NCBI GenBank assembly: GCA_964035545.1
Contig: OZ037767.1
Span: 3,358,680 to 3,418,679, forward strand
Reading direction: 5' to 3'
Length of the DNA stretch: 60,000 bases
DNA from: Bugula neritina
Taxonomy: Eukaryota; Bryozoa; Gymnolaemata; Cheilostomatida; Bugulidae
A program made the translations under genes and the position numbers. Every line of letters begins with the position of its first letter. The stretch's first letter is position 1. Shown here piece by piece: positions 42,901 through 56,800 of the stretch. A model generated the notes under the pieces. It was not told the DNA's origin and made no database searches. It was given only the letters and a program-made list of their open reading frames with translations.

Positions 42901-44822
42901 AAAGGTAAAAATAGATCTTTAAATTTATTATCTTCTAATGATTTAGAAACCTTTTATTAAACTAGCAAAATCAATAGTGTAAACTAGTTTCTAAGAATTG
43001 ACAATTGTTTTCATCCAGTAATAAAAGTAGGAAGTTGGAAAATTGTGACCAATATTCAATAGTGATTCACTTTGATCAGAATGAGCAATTGAAAGCAGCC
43101 TTCTTTTTACTAGTTTGTTCCTAAGAATTACTAACAAGTTGGCAATAGTACCAAAAGGAAATAAACATTCTGTTCACACCTATATAAGTAAATATACTGG
43201 CAACACATACCTGCTATACACAAGTAGTTATCTGATCAGACTGATCAACAAGGTGGCAGGACGAATATACTTATCAAACATGGCTGAACCGAATTCTATG
43301 AGTGATGAAGCTTTACACGCTCTCTATGGCTGCAGCAGAAACAAAGAGGATCTCGTCTCAGCAGACGGCGATGAGGATTCTACTCAATGGTGCCATCATG
43401 GAGTACGGATTGTTTCAAGTCGAACTTATGAAGCTTACCTGCGCAAGCATCCTAATATCAAATGTCTAAACTGTGTGAAAATCTTTAGTCCTGCCGAGAA
43501 ATCTTTACCAGCTGATGAAACCCAAAGACATTGGCCTCAAAGTCATGGAGACGAAACACAGTTAGGTTTGTGTGACAAGGAATCTAAAAATACAGATATT
43601 ACTGTTGATTCGCATGGTGAGAGTTTTGACAAGTTTGAACTAGAATCTCCAACCAATCAGGCTCGTACTTCAGCTACCGACAACGTAAAACTGTCAAAAA
43701 ACATTTCACACAAACAGAAGCCTTTTCCTGGAGAATCAAGAGTTCACGAGAAGAAAAGAGATGGTGTGGGACACTTGCGATACGACAAGACACCTTTACC
43801 AAAGGATAAACATTTTATCTGGCCAACATCTACTCCCTAAATCTTACTCAAAAATCATACTAAACTTAAAATACTGACACCTTTACTGGACATCAAGTAA
43901 CAAATTCTTGGCAACTTAATTCTATATTTGTATCTCAAACACTTTGATATCTGGTTGGCCATCTAAAGCTACAAGTGTTATTTATTGTTGTACATGTATA
44001 ACCTTTTGAATGAGCATCATAGTCATACATTGAATATTGTTTAATAAAGATGAATTTTTGCAATTTTAATAGTCTTTCTGCAACCACCATGTATTGTTAC
44101 GCTTTTGGTGAGTAATGTCTTACAACAGGAAATGAACCCATTTCTTTTCAATAGTGTAAGATGCACACGGCAGAACATTGTGTCATACACCCTAATTAGT
44201 ACAACCAGCATCAGCATTACTAATTGCATCATTATGATGTCATAGTATTATAATATCCAGTTTCACATAAGCATCACATGCATCTATACAGGGTTGTTCA
44301 GCATGTTAGTGGTTTTGGGGCACTAAAACCACTTAACTCATTGACTTGAAACATTGCATATTGAGTAATAGTACACAGGCATTCAATACTATGATGGGGG
44401 GGGGGGGAGACATGGGAGGGGGGTAAGCAATATACAAAAGCTGTGATAACATTATAGTGTCCCTATAGCATCAGCTTTCCCCTGTTGGCCAAGGAATTTA
44501 TCACTTGTATGGAAAGGTATTGTCACTTTCTTTTGACATTCTTAATTGATTATTTTGTATAAACTATTGTTGAATTTTGCCAGCTTACTTTCACGCTGTT
44601 AGAGGATTTTGAAATGATGCATTTGTACATGAATATATTTTGCGTAGTTTTGAATAGTTTCATATACCAACTCTTTATAGAGGGACCCCCACAAAAGCCC
44701 CCACCTCGAGGTGTAGCTGGTCTGTTACACAGACTATCCATGAGGCAAATGTCGTCAATGTACCAGAGGAAAGAGAATATTCAAGCTCCATCAGAGTTGG
44801 CCGACGAAGAAGAGGTGCTTTT
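39970..44822 (+). CDS. Chitin synthase exons 1-3: cytoplasmic N-terminus
   Basis: Exons 39970-40187, 41242-41378 and 44681-44822, with phases 2, 1 and 2. They encode a soluble, low-complexity region of about 165 residues (MESPKTLVIETYNQLPSQ...). It has Pro-rich SH3-ligand-like stretches (GPAPLPRL, PPQKPPPRG), an acidic run SSSDDD and a Glu-rich end. It precedes the first helix, so it is probably cytosolic and may bind partners. Intron 2 (41379-44680) is 3.3 kb and hosts another gene. Confidence 0.88.
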
Positions 44823-47800
44823 GTAAGTATAGCAGTTGGTAATATAATATAATGTAATATGATATAATATTATCATAATATGATATAATGCAGTACAATA
44901 TATTATAATTTAATTATTATATAATCAAATTATATAATAATTAAATAATATAATTGAATAATATAATGCAACATAGTCAAATTATATTGTTATGTAACTT
45001 AGTATAATATTGTAATATAAAATAACATAGTAATATAATAGAATATAGGATAACATAATATAAAATAATGTTATATACCTGTCGAAATAATTATTAGAAA
45101 ATTGTCATGCATTTTTCTGCAATGAAACCTTCCACTTATATCTCATAAAATCTGTACTTGGTAAAGTTTACCCTGAGCTTCCAGTCACTGAGTATTAAAC
45201 CTTGTTTGATTTTAGGGACGGCTAGTTTTTGCAGACTGAATGATTGTATATAAGCTGGTAGCTTTTAATAAACAACTTTGTACTTATCATTAGCTGAACT
45301 TAAAGCTTTTGCATGTTTAGTTATATGTATATATTATATTCATAAGCAATAAACAAGCACCTGCTATGCTACTCACTTGTATGCATATATTACATACCAT
45401 GAGTAATAACCAAGCACCTGTTATGCTAATGTCATCTACTGCCAGCAATGTTATAGCATTGCATTGCAGTTGTAAACGTATTTCGTAGTACTATGAAATA
45501 TGTAGCATTGCAGACATAGCACGCATAGACATTTGATACACCTTTATACTATTATTATACTATATTATGTAATTATTATTGTCTATAGGCTTGGAATATA
45601 ACATTATACAATACTTGCAGAGATGGAGATGAAATGTGGGACCAGTTCGAGTCTATCCCCGATGATGACGGAGATGAGAGAAGTGGAGAATACTGCTTCG
45701 AAGTGATGACTAAAGTGCTAAAAGTGTTTATGTATTTCGTCTTCTTTATCATTATACTGGGTGGGATACTGGTGTGCAAGGCTTGCGTAGTGGTGCTGAC
45801 TCATCAATACCAGAAAGCTGAGGTATAACAACGTAATATAATATAATATAATACAATGTAATATAATACAATATAATATAATACAATATAATACAATATA
45901 ATACAATATAATATAATATAATATAATATAACATAAAATAATATAATACAATATAACATAATATAATATAATACAATACAATATAATACAATATAATACA
46001 TTACAATAAAATAGAATGTAATACAATATAATATAATACAATGAAGTGTAGTATAATATAATGCAATGTAGTATAGTGCAATGTAATTCAGTGCAATATG
46101 ATGTAATATAATATAGTAAAATGTAGGCTAATAAATACTATGATATAGTGTAACATAGTGTGGTATTATATACAGTAATTAGCCTACATTGCAATATGAT
46201 ACACATTCAATCAAAAGATACTTGAATTTGTAAATAGAGTATTAATAACTATTATAATATAAATCAACATGCAATAACGTAAAGTGTTGCAGTATTTATT
46301 ATAATTTGCAATCAAATTAAAATGAAATATAAAATTATGCAGAGTATACACACACATTCTGTGTAGAACCTTATTTCCTGTAAGGTTCGTGACTTGACTC
46401 ATCACAGGGTGCATAAATTAGCTGCCTAATCTGAATACTTGTTCACCAGGATGTGATACCTCATGTTGCAGGACCAGGGTGAGATGCAAGTGATGTCCAT
46501 GTGGCTTTACCTTTGTCTCTTCGCTGCCTCTATCCCCTACTTCATCACATTTCTACAGACCGGCATCAAAATCATATTCGGCTCCCATCCAAACCCTTCC
46601 ATCCTTACACTTATTTGGGTAAGAAACCAGGCTAGAATTGTCTCTTTATGTAGCCATAGTGTTAAACATACAATACTTTTCCTTAGCTATGCAAATTACC
46701 ACACAGAGTTTTCCTATATGATGTATTGAGACACATTTTTAGGGGTTATAAATGTGTTTCTATTTTTAGAATGTACTTATGGAATCTATACACACCCTTG
46801 GCCTGGCCCTGATGATCATACGAGTTCTACCACAGTTAGATGTGATTCGCTGTATACTAGTGATGTGCGGGGTGGGGGTGGTGCCCTCCCTACTCAATGT
46901 GATTTTTGGTTTGAGGCCTCGTCATAATACTTTGAAGAAGACTGGATTCATCATCCTTGACATTATTGCAGTTCTGTTCCAGATGTCAGCCATTGCGTTT
47001 GTAATCCTCGTTGACTTCGACTCAAGTCAAGGTAAAACTTATTGACCAAAACTAAATCTTAACGTAATGACCTCTAAAAACCCTTAAAACAATTTTGCAA
47101 ACTGATTCTGCAAGCACTGCTAAAAATACTAATGCCAGCATAATATGGTGGTTCTACATATGGTATATTTTAATACATATTATGATTAATATTCTGTTAT
47201 AAACTGTAAAATTTGGCATGTTTTTATATTATAATGTATTATATGATATGGCATTATATTATACTATATGTTATATTGTAGTCTATTGATAGCTATAAAA
47301 TGAATTTGATGCTTTAGTCTTTGTTATATTGTATATTATATTACAATTAAAAAGTTTCTGATAACCATGCATGATTTCTTTATATGATAATGGGGTGTAA
47401 AAGCTAAGCCGTTCTTTAGACTTTTGCTATTTCAGCTTTTATCTTCTTTACAAAAGAGTTTCCAGCTTTCTAATGAATTTTTTTTTATATTTCAGGTGGA
47501 ATCCAAATTGCCACAACACTGAAATGGGAAACAGCTGTATCTCTAGCGTGTATTGGGTTTTCTTGGAGAGAGAATTTTTACAATGCCAACCTTACCTGTG
47601 GTGCTGCCACTATCAATGTCAATAAGATAAAGCGTCATCTGTATGCTGCACAGGCTAAACTCTACTTCATCCTGTCTTTTGTTAAGGTAAACACACGAGT
47701 AACCTAGATTTGCTTCTCTGTAGTTAGAAGATACTGTTCATGTTTGTAATAGGAAACATTCAAAAATTATTTTAAGGTATTTCAAGTGATTGATGTTCAA

Positions 47801-50800
47801 AAAAATTATTTATAATTTTAGACAGTTTTAGGTTAGATTAAAATTTATGTCTATGCAACATCTGCAAGTAATTATATTATAATGGATTGTCAGATTACTA
47901 ACACCATCAAGACAGAGTGGTTTTTAGTTTCATGGTCTTTCTTTCATTCCCTGTTATATCCATATATATTTTAGTGTGGGCTGTTGTTTGGTCTAGCCTT
48001 TGTTTTTCAACCCAATCTCACTTCTTTTGAGGAGGCTTTCAGCTTGGGCAGATATTCTAACAGTTCCATCACAGCTGTTCAATCTACCATCAGCAGTACT
48101 GTGGTACGTAGATAACGCACTGGAACTATTCCCTAATAGTGTATGAATTACTAAAGGTGATGTTTAAGCAGCTTGTATTTAGGTTTTCTGTGTATAGCAG
48201 CTGTTTTTACAAATTTAAGTTACTAATTACACAAAAGCTATAGCTTATTATAGCTAGTAGCTTAACCCTTTTATACATGAATTTTTTATGACTCACTTGG
48301 TATACTATATAAGTGGTGTCCACATATGAAAGGGTAATGTGGTGTTTTCTGTAGAACGGGACAACTCTAAACTCAACCTGCCAGAACTACAGTATAGGGC
48401 ACCTGACTACAGCTGTCGAGTACTTACCTTTCATCCTATTGGTTATCATACCCCTAATCGTCTTCTATATCAGTATTCAAGCAGCTCAGCTCAAAATGCA
48501 AGAGGTAAGTAGCTGAGCATGCGAGATGTAGTCTGAGAACAAGTGATTTTCTATAAGAGAGAAAGATGTAGTTGATACAGAGAACAATAATTGTGTGCTG
48601 TACTAAGATCTAAATGATTGAGCACATAGCTTATTATGTCATTCAGAAAAGGAAAACTTATGTAGAATGTATCAACAGTAATAATAAAGCTGCATATATA
48701 TTGTAGTCTGTAGATCTATTGTCTCAGCATTGTATCTAAACTGGTGAGCTTGTACACCATTTGCTGTCTTTGTTTATCTAAAAGACACTGGAAGGAAATT
48801 TAAGTTTATCATTTTGAGTTAAACTATGATGAACTAAAGAAGTTTACTGTCTATTCTTCCAGGGTACCTTTGCTCTAGCCACCACTTTCGTTACACCCAT
48901 TGCTCTTGGAATAGCCATTGGCTTCGAGTTTTTGAACACTAATTCTGGAGGTTCCTTCTGCTATCTTAGTTTTTACGGTTCAGACAGCTTCGGTGATGAT
49001 AGGTTCATACTACTGCTAGCTGTAGGGGTGGCAGCTTGGTGGCTCAGTCAGATGTGGCTATGTCGTCATATCTGGGTTCCCAAGAACTTACGTCTGGAAA
49101 GAGTACAGGGGTATGTGTGAAAATGTACTGATGACTAAATTTTATCAGCAAAATATTTAACACAGTATAACATGGAGTTGTAAGATTTAGTTATGAGTGA
49201 CAAACTTTTACAATGATAATTCTATATCATCCTATGTTCTATAATCAGTTTAAAATGATTCTTTTGGTGTGAAAGATGGGTAAATATTATAAAACTGTTT
49301 TGATTGTTTCATAGATAGTTGATAAGTTGAGTGATTGTCATGCAGGAATAACATAATATAATGATTGAAGGAAATCCGACCAATCATGTCATCTATAAGA
49401 ACATGTTATTGTAGGTTGTTTGTGCAGCCAATGTATGACAGCGTTTTATTGGAACAGTCTATGATCTATAACAGAAGAAAAGATGAGTTTAACCTCAGAG
49501 ATAGGCTAGCTATCATCGACCAGGAGGAAGAGCGAAATATACTTCCCGATGAAGGTGTGTTTGTGGGTCGTGTTTGTGTTTGTGTGTTTGTGCCTGATGG
49601 TGTGCTGTTGTGTGGTGTAAGTGTAGTGTGTATGTAGTGTGTGCCACCTTTTTGTCTATTTGCATGTTTGTCTGTCTTTCTGTTTTACCTTAAAACAAAA
49701 TGCTTACTAGCTATTGCCACTCTTATATTTTAGTTGTAAAGGACAGCACCACTCCTATGGTGTACATCTGTGCTACAATGTGGCATGAAAACCTAAATGA
49801 GATGCTGCAAATGTTGAAATCTATATTCAGGTAATTTTCTTTTAGCTTTGTTAGAGCTTCTATTCTGTAAATAATTAAATCACATTTTATAAAATCTTTA
49901 TTTATTTATGTAATTCATCAATAAAACCGCTACTCCGAACTTGTTGTACAAAAGTTTAATATTAGATATTGTATGTGCATGAAGCGTGGTGACACATAGG
50001 CTATTTTTGTTTGACTGTTTTTACAAATGAACCTCTCCTTCTGATTGGTGGAAAACTTCTTTTTATCCGTTTGTGTTTTAAAGTTAATTATTCCGAGGTA
50101 ATAGTTTCTGAATAATTAATGACACCCTCCAACTGTTGCAACACCAGATGATCACTTGGAGTTGTGCTGGTAAAGGGTAAATTATGAAGCCATGGCTATA
50201 AATAATATTTGACGGACCAGTGAACCAATCATATGCCATGATATGCTATGGCAATACACCCATTATATGATGTGCCAGCTCTACTCGCAATAACATGATT
50301 TCAAAATGACTCATTGTTTATACTTCATAGTTGGCTGGTTACAACGATTATGTGGTAAAAGTATTGAACATATGGTTCGATTGGTGGTGAAATTTACCTT
50401 CTTTGTATTTATTAGCTGATTTCTGATGTTGCAAATTTTTCAAAACTGAGTGAAGCTAATTTAGACGTGTAGAATTTGGCAGAAAGAAATTCCTTAGTTA
50501 GAAAATGAAGCAATAATGAGTGATGGTGGATGATGCTTCAGAATTTTTCCACTTTAGCATGATTGGGTTCTTTTTTTTGAAATCAACAATATCGTCTTTC
50601 ACCTCAAACCACGAGGTACTATGAATGCCAAAGGTGCTGAAGATATGCACTATAATATTTCCAGCTGTTTTTAATGATTAAGTGTATTCCCTGTAGGTTG
50701 GACGAAGACCAGGCTGCCAGACGCCATGTTGGTGAACTTTTAGAAGCCACTAGAGGTCAGAAGTTGAAAGATCCAGATTACTATGAGTTTGAGGCTCACA

Positions 50801-53800
50801 TTATGTTTGATGACGCGTTTACTTTCAACGACAATGATGATGCCACTATCAACAACTTTGTTATACAATTAGTTGAGACAGTGAATAGGTAAGTTAGGCT
50901 GTAGTTGCAAAAGAAAATTATCTACCTGTAGTTAATTTTCTTTTCTAGCTCAAGATTTTTAGTTGCATTTAGTTACTCAAGTTATCAGACTGACAACTTT
51001 CTATGATAAAATTGTTTTCTAGAATTTAAGCTATGCCCAAACCACTGGTATTGAAAGTCTACAATGAGGAAATTAGAAATTTTTGTTTGTATCCTTTTCT
51101 CAGAGATGGTAGAGTTTCCTAGCATAGCTGAGTCATATCTAATTCATATTGAGTAGTCAGAACAATTTGCAATTTTAATTAAACCACTGCTATTTAATCT
51201 CCTAAAATAATAAAATTCCCTGTACAAATGACATTAGTAGTCTTTGATATTAATAGCTAGCTAACACCCTCTAGTTAGTGTTATTATTCTGAATAAGGTT
51301 GAATTGTATAAAATGGAAGCAATGCAAACACCTATGTATTTTTTGCTAATTGGTCAACATCGATGTAGTGGTAGTTTTGGTTTTACCATAGAATTACATG
51401 ATATTGAATAAAACATATCATATGTATACAGTAGATGCAAGCTGCTAAACCTCAAGGCTACATATTTATAGTTACCAATTTCAAACAGTCTGGGTCTGGG
51501 TGTAGTGTTTAGCGTTGATATTCTATTGCAGCTCGGCCAGCTCCATATACAACAGGATAGTTGAACTTGACCCTCCGGTGAAGATACCCACACCATACGG
51601 AGGGAGACTGGAGTGGACTATGCCCGGCGACAACAAGATTATTGCTCATCTCAAAGACAAGAACAAGATCCGACACAGAAAGAGATGGTCTCAGGTTGGT
51701 TGGTGTAATTTATATGTGTATGTTGAGGTGGATTTAACAGATGATCTGTTGAAGTCAAACTCGAAGAATAGCACTAATGGTTTTTAAGGTATCTTAATTA
51801 GTAAAGGTTTGTATCATAAGTAGATCTACTAGTATCTAGTATATAACTACTACTTCTGAAAAGAAGTGGAGCGTGCAGAAATAGATTTTATTCTCCACTG
51901 TATACGTAGCTGTAGCATATGACTAAGCTTTAACCCTCTCTTCCAAGTAGATTACCGAGGATTAACTCGGGAAGAAATTGATAGCTTCCTTTAATGTCTC
52001 TTCTTAAGAGACTGCAATTAATCTCATAAATGTGTATGTGGAAGAAAAAAGCATGTTATTCACCCACTTTGCTTAAGATAGCCATTACATTTAGTAGTAG
52101 TAGAAAAATTCAGAACTGAAACAGATAGACTTGCTTCAACTTGGCAAAATATTTATATATCAACATCATTGTCATCATTGTTGGCCTGTATTATGTATGT
52201 GATATATCTCTAATCATCATTTGTAGATTATGTACATGTATTACCTTCTGGGGTACAAGTTAGTTGGTAACATCACAGACTTTAATGGCACCATAAGTTC
52301 TCGAGATAGCTCATACACTACCGACACAAACAAGACTAAAGGTAGCACTTCCTTCCAGTCCAATTTCTTAATTAAGAGATAAAATTTGAATCATGAGAAT
52401 ATGTTCATTAATCAAACTATAAATTTTGAATTCCTTTCCATCTTTCAGGTTTGAAGAAGACAACTCGTGCCGAGCACTTTGCCAAAGCCAAGATATTTGA
52501 TGACCTTCCGGAGAAGACAATTCTTAAAGCTGAAAACACGTTCTGTATGGCTCTTGACGGTGATGTAGACTTTAAGCCTAATGCTGTGCAACTGCTTATA
52601 GATAGACTGAGGAGAAACAAAAAAGTTGGAGTTGTCTGTGGCCGTATCCACCCTATTGGATCAGGTAACAGCTAAGGCTTTTTATGAAATTTGGAGACAA
52701 TAAACAACAGCATAATGAAATTTGAAATAATATGTTTTTATTTATAGAAACTGAGTTAAATGCAACATGTCACTTATTTAGTAATACAGTGCATTTATAT
52801 GATTTTATAGGCATTTGTTCAGAGATAGCAAAGTTCTATAAACTTGCTTGTTCTTTTTATATTAAGCAATATTTACCATCACTGGCTAAAAATACACTAT
52901 GTGGGATAAGTTCTGGCACATGACTTGGCCTGAAGGAATACTTATAGCTTATAAGTTTTTTTTAATAGAAACCATTACCCAGTAGCATACACGTATCAAC
53001 TTTTCTATGTGAAGCTTTGAATAATAAGACACCATCTAGCCATAGTCAACTTCCTTTCATGAATAGCATATCTATGACCATGTTGTCATGTAGGTCCTAT
53101 GGTATGGTACCAGAGATTTGAGTACGCCATTTCTCATTGGCTGCAGAAGGCAGCTGAACACGTGCTCGGTTGTGTACTTTGTGCTCCAGGAGCTTTCTCG
53201 CTGTTCAGAGGATCAGCGTTGATGGATGACAACGTGATGAACACCTACTCTAAGCTAGTGAGTCTGAGTTACATACATATGTTGAATAGTATAGTGTAAA
53301 ATATATGATGTAAATCAAAGGAGCAGCCGTGGTCTAGAGCTTAGAGCGTTTACTTAGTAATCACGAAGTGAAGTCAAGGGCTCGAACCTAACAAAGGCCA
53401 TTGGTGATGTTGCGAAGCGCATCCAATCACAATTGCTCCTGTTCGCTATTTGAATAAGTCTTTAGCCGATTTATCAAAAACCTCTTACATCAGGGGTTTT
53501 CTCACAGGGATGATGACTATAAACTTGCTTGAGTTTTTCTGTCATGCAAATCAAAGATGCACTGTTATCTAGCCTCACATATATTATATACATAGCATCC
53601 ATTACCATACAAACTACTATCTTATAATATAGTTTAATATATTATACTTGGTGATAATATACTATAGTGCAATGCATGTATTGTAGGCTACAGAAGCTAA
53701 ACATTTTGTTCAGTATGACCAAGGAGAGGACAGATGGCTCTGTACACTACTCTTACAGCAGGTTGGCTCTAGCCTCTCATTATAACAACTTCTCTTGTCA

Positions 53801-56800
53801 TAATAGCATGGTATCACTCATCACAGTATAGTTTCTCTTGCCACGATAATATAGTATCTCTTGTGACGACATAATATTTTTCCTTGACAATATAGTCGCT
53901 CTGTGTCACCATGCAGTCACTTTTATTACGGTATCGTTTTTCTCACTGTGTGAATTCTTTCGCCATGATGTATTCTATCTTGTCACAACCATAATATAAC
54001 TTCTGTTAAATTATTATTCTATCTGAGATATTTATAGTTGAAACATGTTTCAATGATATGGTGAAAAAAAGATCGGCTAATGTACCAATATCTCTCGAAA
54101 TGTTTTAACATGGAGTATGACAAACTTAGTTGCTATTGCTTGCTTACAACATAATTAGTCTGTCTGTCCACTATGGAAATGCATCCTTGTCTATTGCATA
54201 TCTGTCTTTTTGTCTACTATATGTCTGTCTGTTTGTCTACTATATGTCTGTCTGTTTGTATCCAGGGTTACCGTGTAGAGTATGTGGCTGCAGCCGACGC
54301 CTTGACTTACGCACCAGAAAGTTTCCACGAGTTCTTCAATCAACGTCGTCGCTGGGGACCCTCGACTATGGCCAACATCCTTGACCTGCTTTTCTCCTGG
54401 AAGAGAACCGTTAAACTGAATGACAACATCTCCAGACTCTACATGTTCTACCAGGCGCTCATCTTCTGCTCTTCCATACTCGGACCAGCTACAATAGTAC
54501 TCATGTTGACTGGAGCTTTCAACAATGTGAGTAGCTTTTGTTCCCATTTTTTCCCACTAAACTTATGCTAAAGATCTCTGCATCACTAGCTTGAAAAAAA
54601 GTTTCAGTTTCTTGAGCTCATACTATGGTCTCAACTTATTTGGAAATTAACCTTACAATCTAACGTATGAAAAATAATTATTTAGTTCATATTTGGTATG
54701 ACATTTCCAAGAGAATTCCGTAATAAATAGAAACTAAGGAAAGGTACGCTTTCACATGATAAAGTGCTGATTTGGTTGACCAACAGCATACATGTTTGTC
54801 ATCAAAGTAAACTTATGATATGATCATACACTTGAACACACTGATAGGTAAGCACTTAGTACAGCCAGAATGAATAATTTTATTAATGCAATGCATGCAA
54901 ATTTCATCTTTATGATTAGGTCTGCAACCATTAATAGATGATGATGTCATGGGCTATTAGGTACACATGCAGTGTACCGTATCAGTAATAATTTTTTCCC
55001 AACCAAGGTCTACTTGTTATCACACAGTTATTATGGTAAAGGTTCTAGCTAAGACTTCGTATTCCATCGTTCATCAGGTCATAATGATCTCGCAAACTAG
55101 CATGCTGTCATTGAGTGCTAAGCAGGCATAATTTTGGAGTCCACCAGTCTAGTCTATACTAGTGAACTGGTGGGCGAGAAGAAGTTGAAAATTTGTCTTT
55201 TTATAATCATTTATTATGCAAATTGCTCTCTCTGAGGCCTAAAAGGTCAACACATTGATTATGCATCTGTACTTCTTCCAAGCAATAAAAACAAGTCAAT
55301 TTGTAAACAAGTGTTGCCATGACAACAGTAACTCTCACAGATTTATACAACTGTAAACTAGAAGTTGGCATTTTTCTTATTTTATAGAAAAATCAAACTT
55401 TCTCTTTATCAGAGCCCTATATTTAAATAAGAGTTATTTTTCCAAAACACATGGTTTAAATACCGTGCTTTTATTTTAGGTGTTTAACCTGCCAATAGGC
55501 TGGGCATATGTGCTGGGTGTTGGACCACCAGCTATATATTTGATAATGTGTTTCCTGGTTAAAGCGGATACTCAAATCTACATAGCGTCCATTGCTACGG
55601 GAGTATATGCTATAGTTATGGTAGCTGTACTTATAGGAACTATTATAGAAATAGCCAATGATGCCGTGTTTGGACCTTCCGGTGCCTTCTTTGTCTGTAA
55701 GTCTTTACATACAACATAGAGAGCCGCAATCTCAATATTTTAATACAAGAAACTATTTTATTGTACATTCTTGATTGCTTTTCCTAACTGTTAGGATATT
55801 TAAAATAGCTCTCCGACATAGTACCTACCTTTAGCCTAGAATTATTCTGTCAGTAGCTCTGAGTTAAGGGTGACTGAACAAAAGTTTGGGGTTCTCGAGT
55901 TTAGAGTTTGAGGTTTAGGTTGGAACGTCGAGCCCCCAACTTCAAACTCGATACTCATGCAAACTGCTGCACTCAGTCACCTCCAACTCAGAGCTGCTTA
56001 CAGACAATCTCTTTAGTTCATGCTTAGCTAAAGTGATTATATATTTCTGAATAAAATGAGCTGAAGTACTTTTAACAGATTATTCGAATGCTAGTAATTA
56101 AAAAGAACTGACAATCGCTGCAATATATAATCCAGTTTGTGGCTGTCGTTGCAGTGGTGGCAGGAATTATGATCATAGCTGGTCTGCTGCATCCTCAAGA
56201 GTTCTGGGATCTTCCTTCAGGTCTCCTCTACTTCCTGACTGTTCCAAGTGGTTATCTGCTGCTGACCATATTCATGTTGACCAACATGCACAATGTGTCC
56301 TGGGGTGAGTTACACTCTTCTATCACACCACTATATTTACTAGTTGACCTAAAATATCCTTGCTTTGTATAGCAAGACGGAAAAGGCTAATTAATCATGA
56401 GCTCACAACACATTCCAATATATTTTATATATTCTTTCTCTAAATTAATTCCAATGCAAAAAGAATTGAAAAAACATTTGTATATTTCGTACAACGAAAA
56501 GATACTATAAATACAAGCTTTTATTACTATAATATAGACGAATATATGTCTTTATTACTTATGTATAACAATTAACAAAACATTTTTTCTGCAGGAACTA
56601 GAGAAGTGGCAAAACCAAAGCCCAAAACTCCAGAAGAAGGGGAGGCTGGCCCGGCTGCCACAATCATTCACATGAATAAACCAAAACCTAAGGAGAATTT
56701 CATAGTCAATTTAATTGACAGGCAGCTGGAAGAGGACTCACTGTGTAGCAAAGTGGCTCAGTTCTTCAAACAGGTGAAGACTTACGCATTGTTCAAAGTT

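Noticed and set aside
43115-43279. N-terminal extension of the nested gene to 43115
   Set aside because: The first codon there is TTG, not ATG. It is kept only as a possible splice-fusion segment, not as the start.
45718-46041. Minus-strand frames rich in Tyr, Ile and Leu
   Set aside because: Artefacts of the AATAT microsatellite and of the antisense of chitin synthase exon 4.
53321-53395. Possible tRNA gene
   Set aside because: A and B boxes are present but the cloverleaf is degenerate and is followed by a SINE body and target duplication; the same applies to the copy at 25684-25899.
54191-54547. 118-aa minus-strand frame
   Set aside because: Antisense of chitin synthase exon 19, which carries the QRRRW motif.
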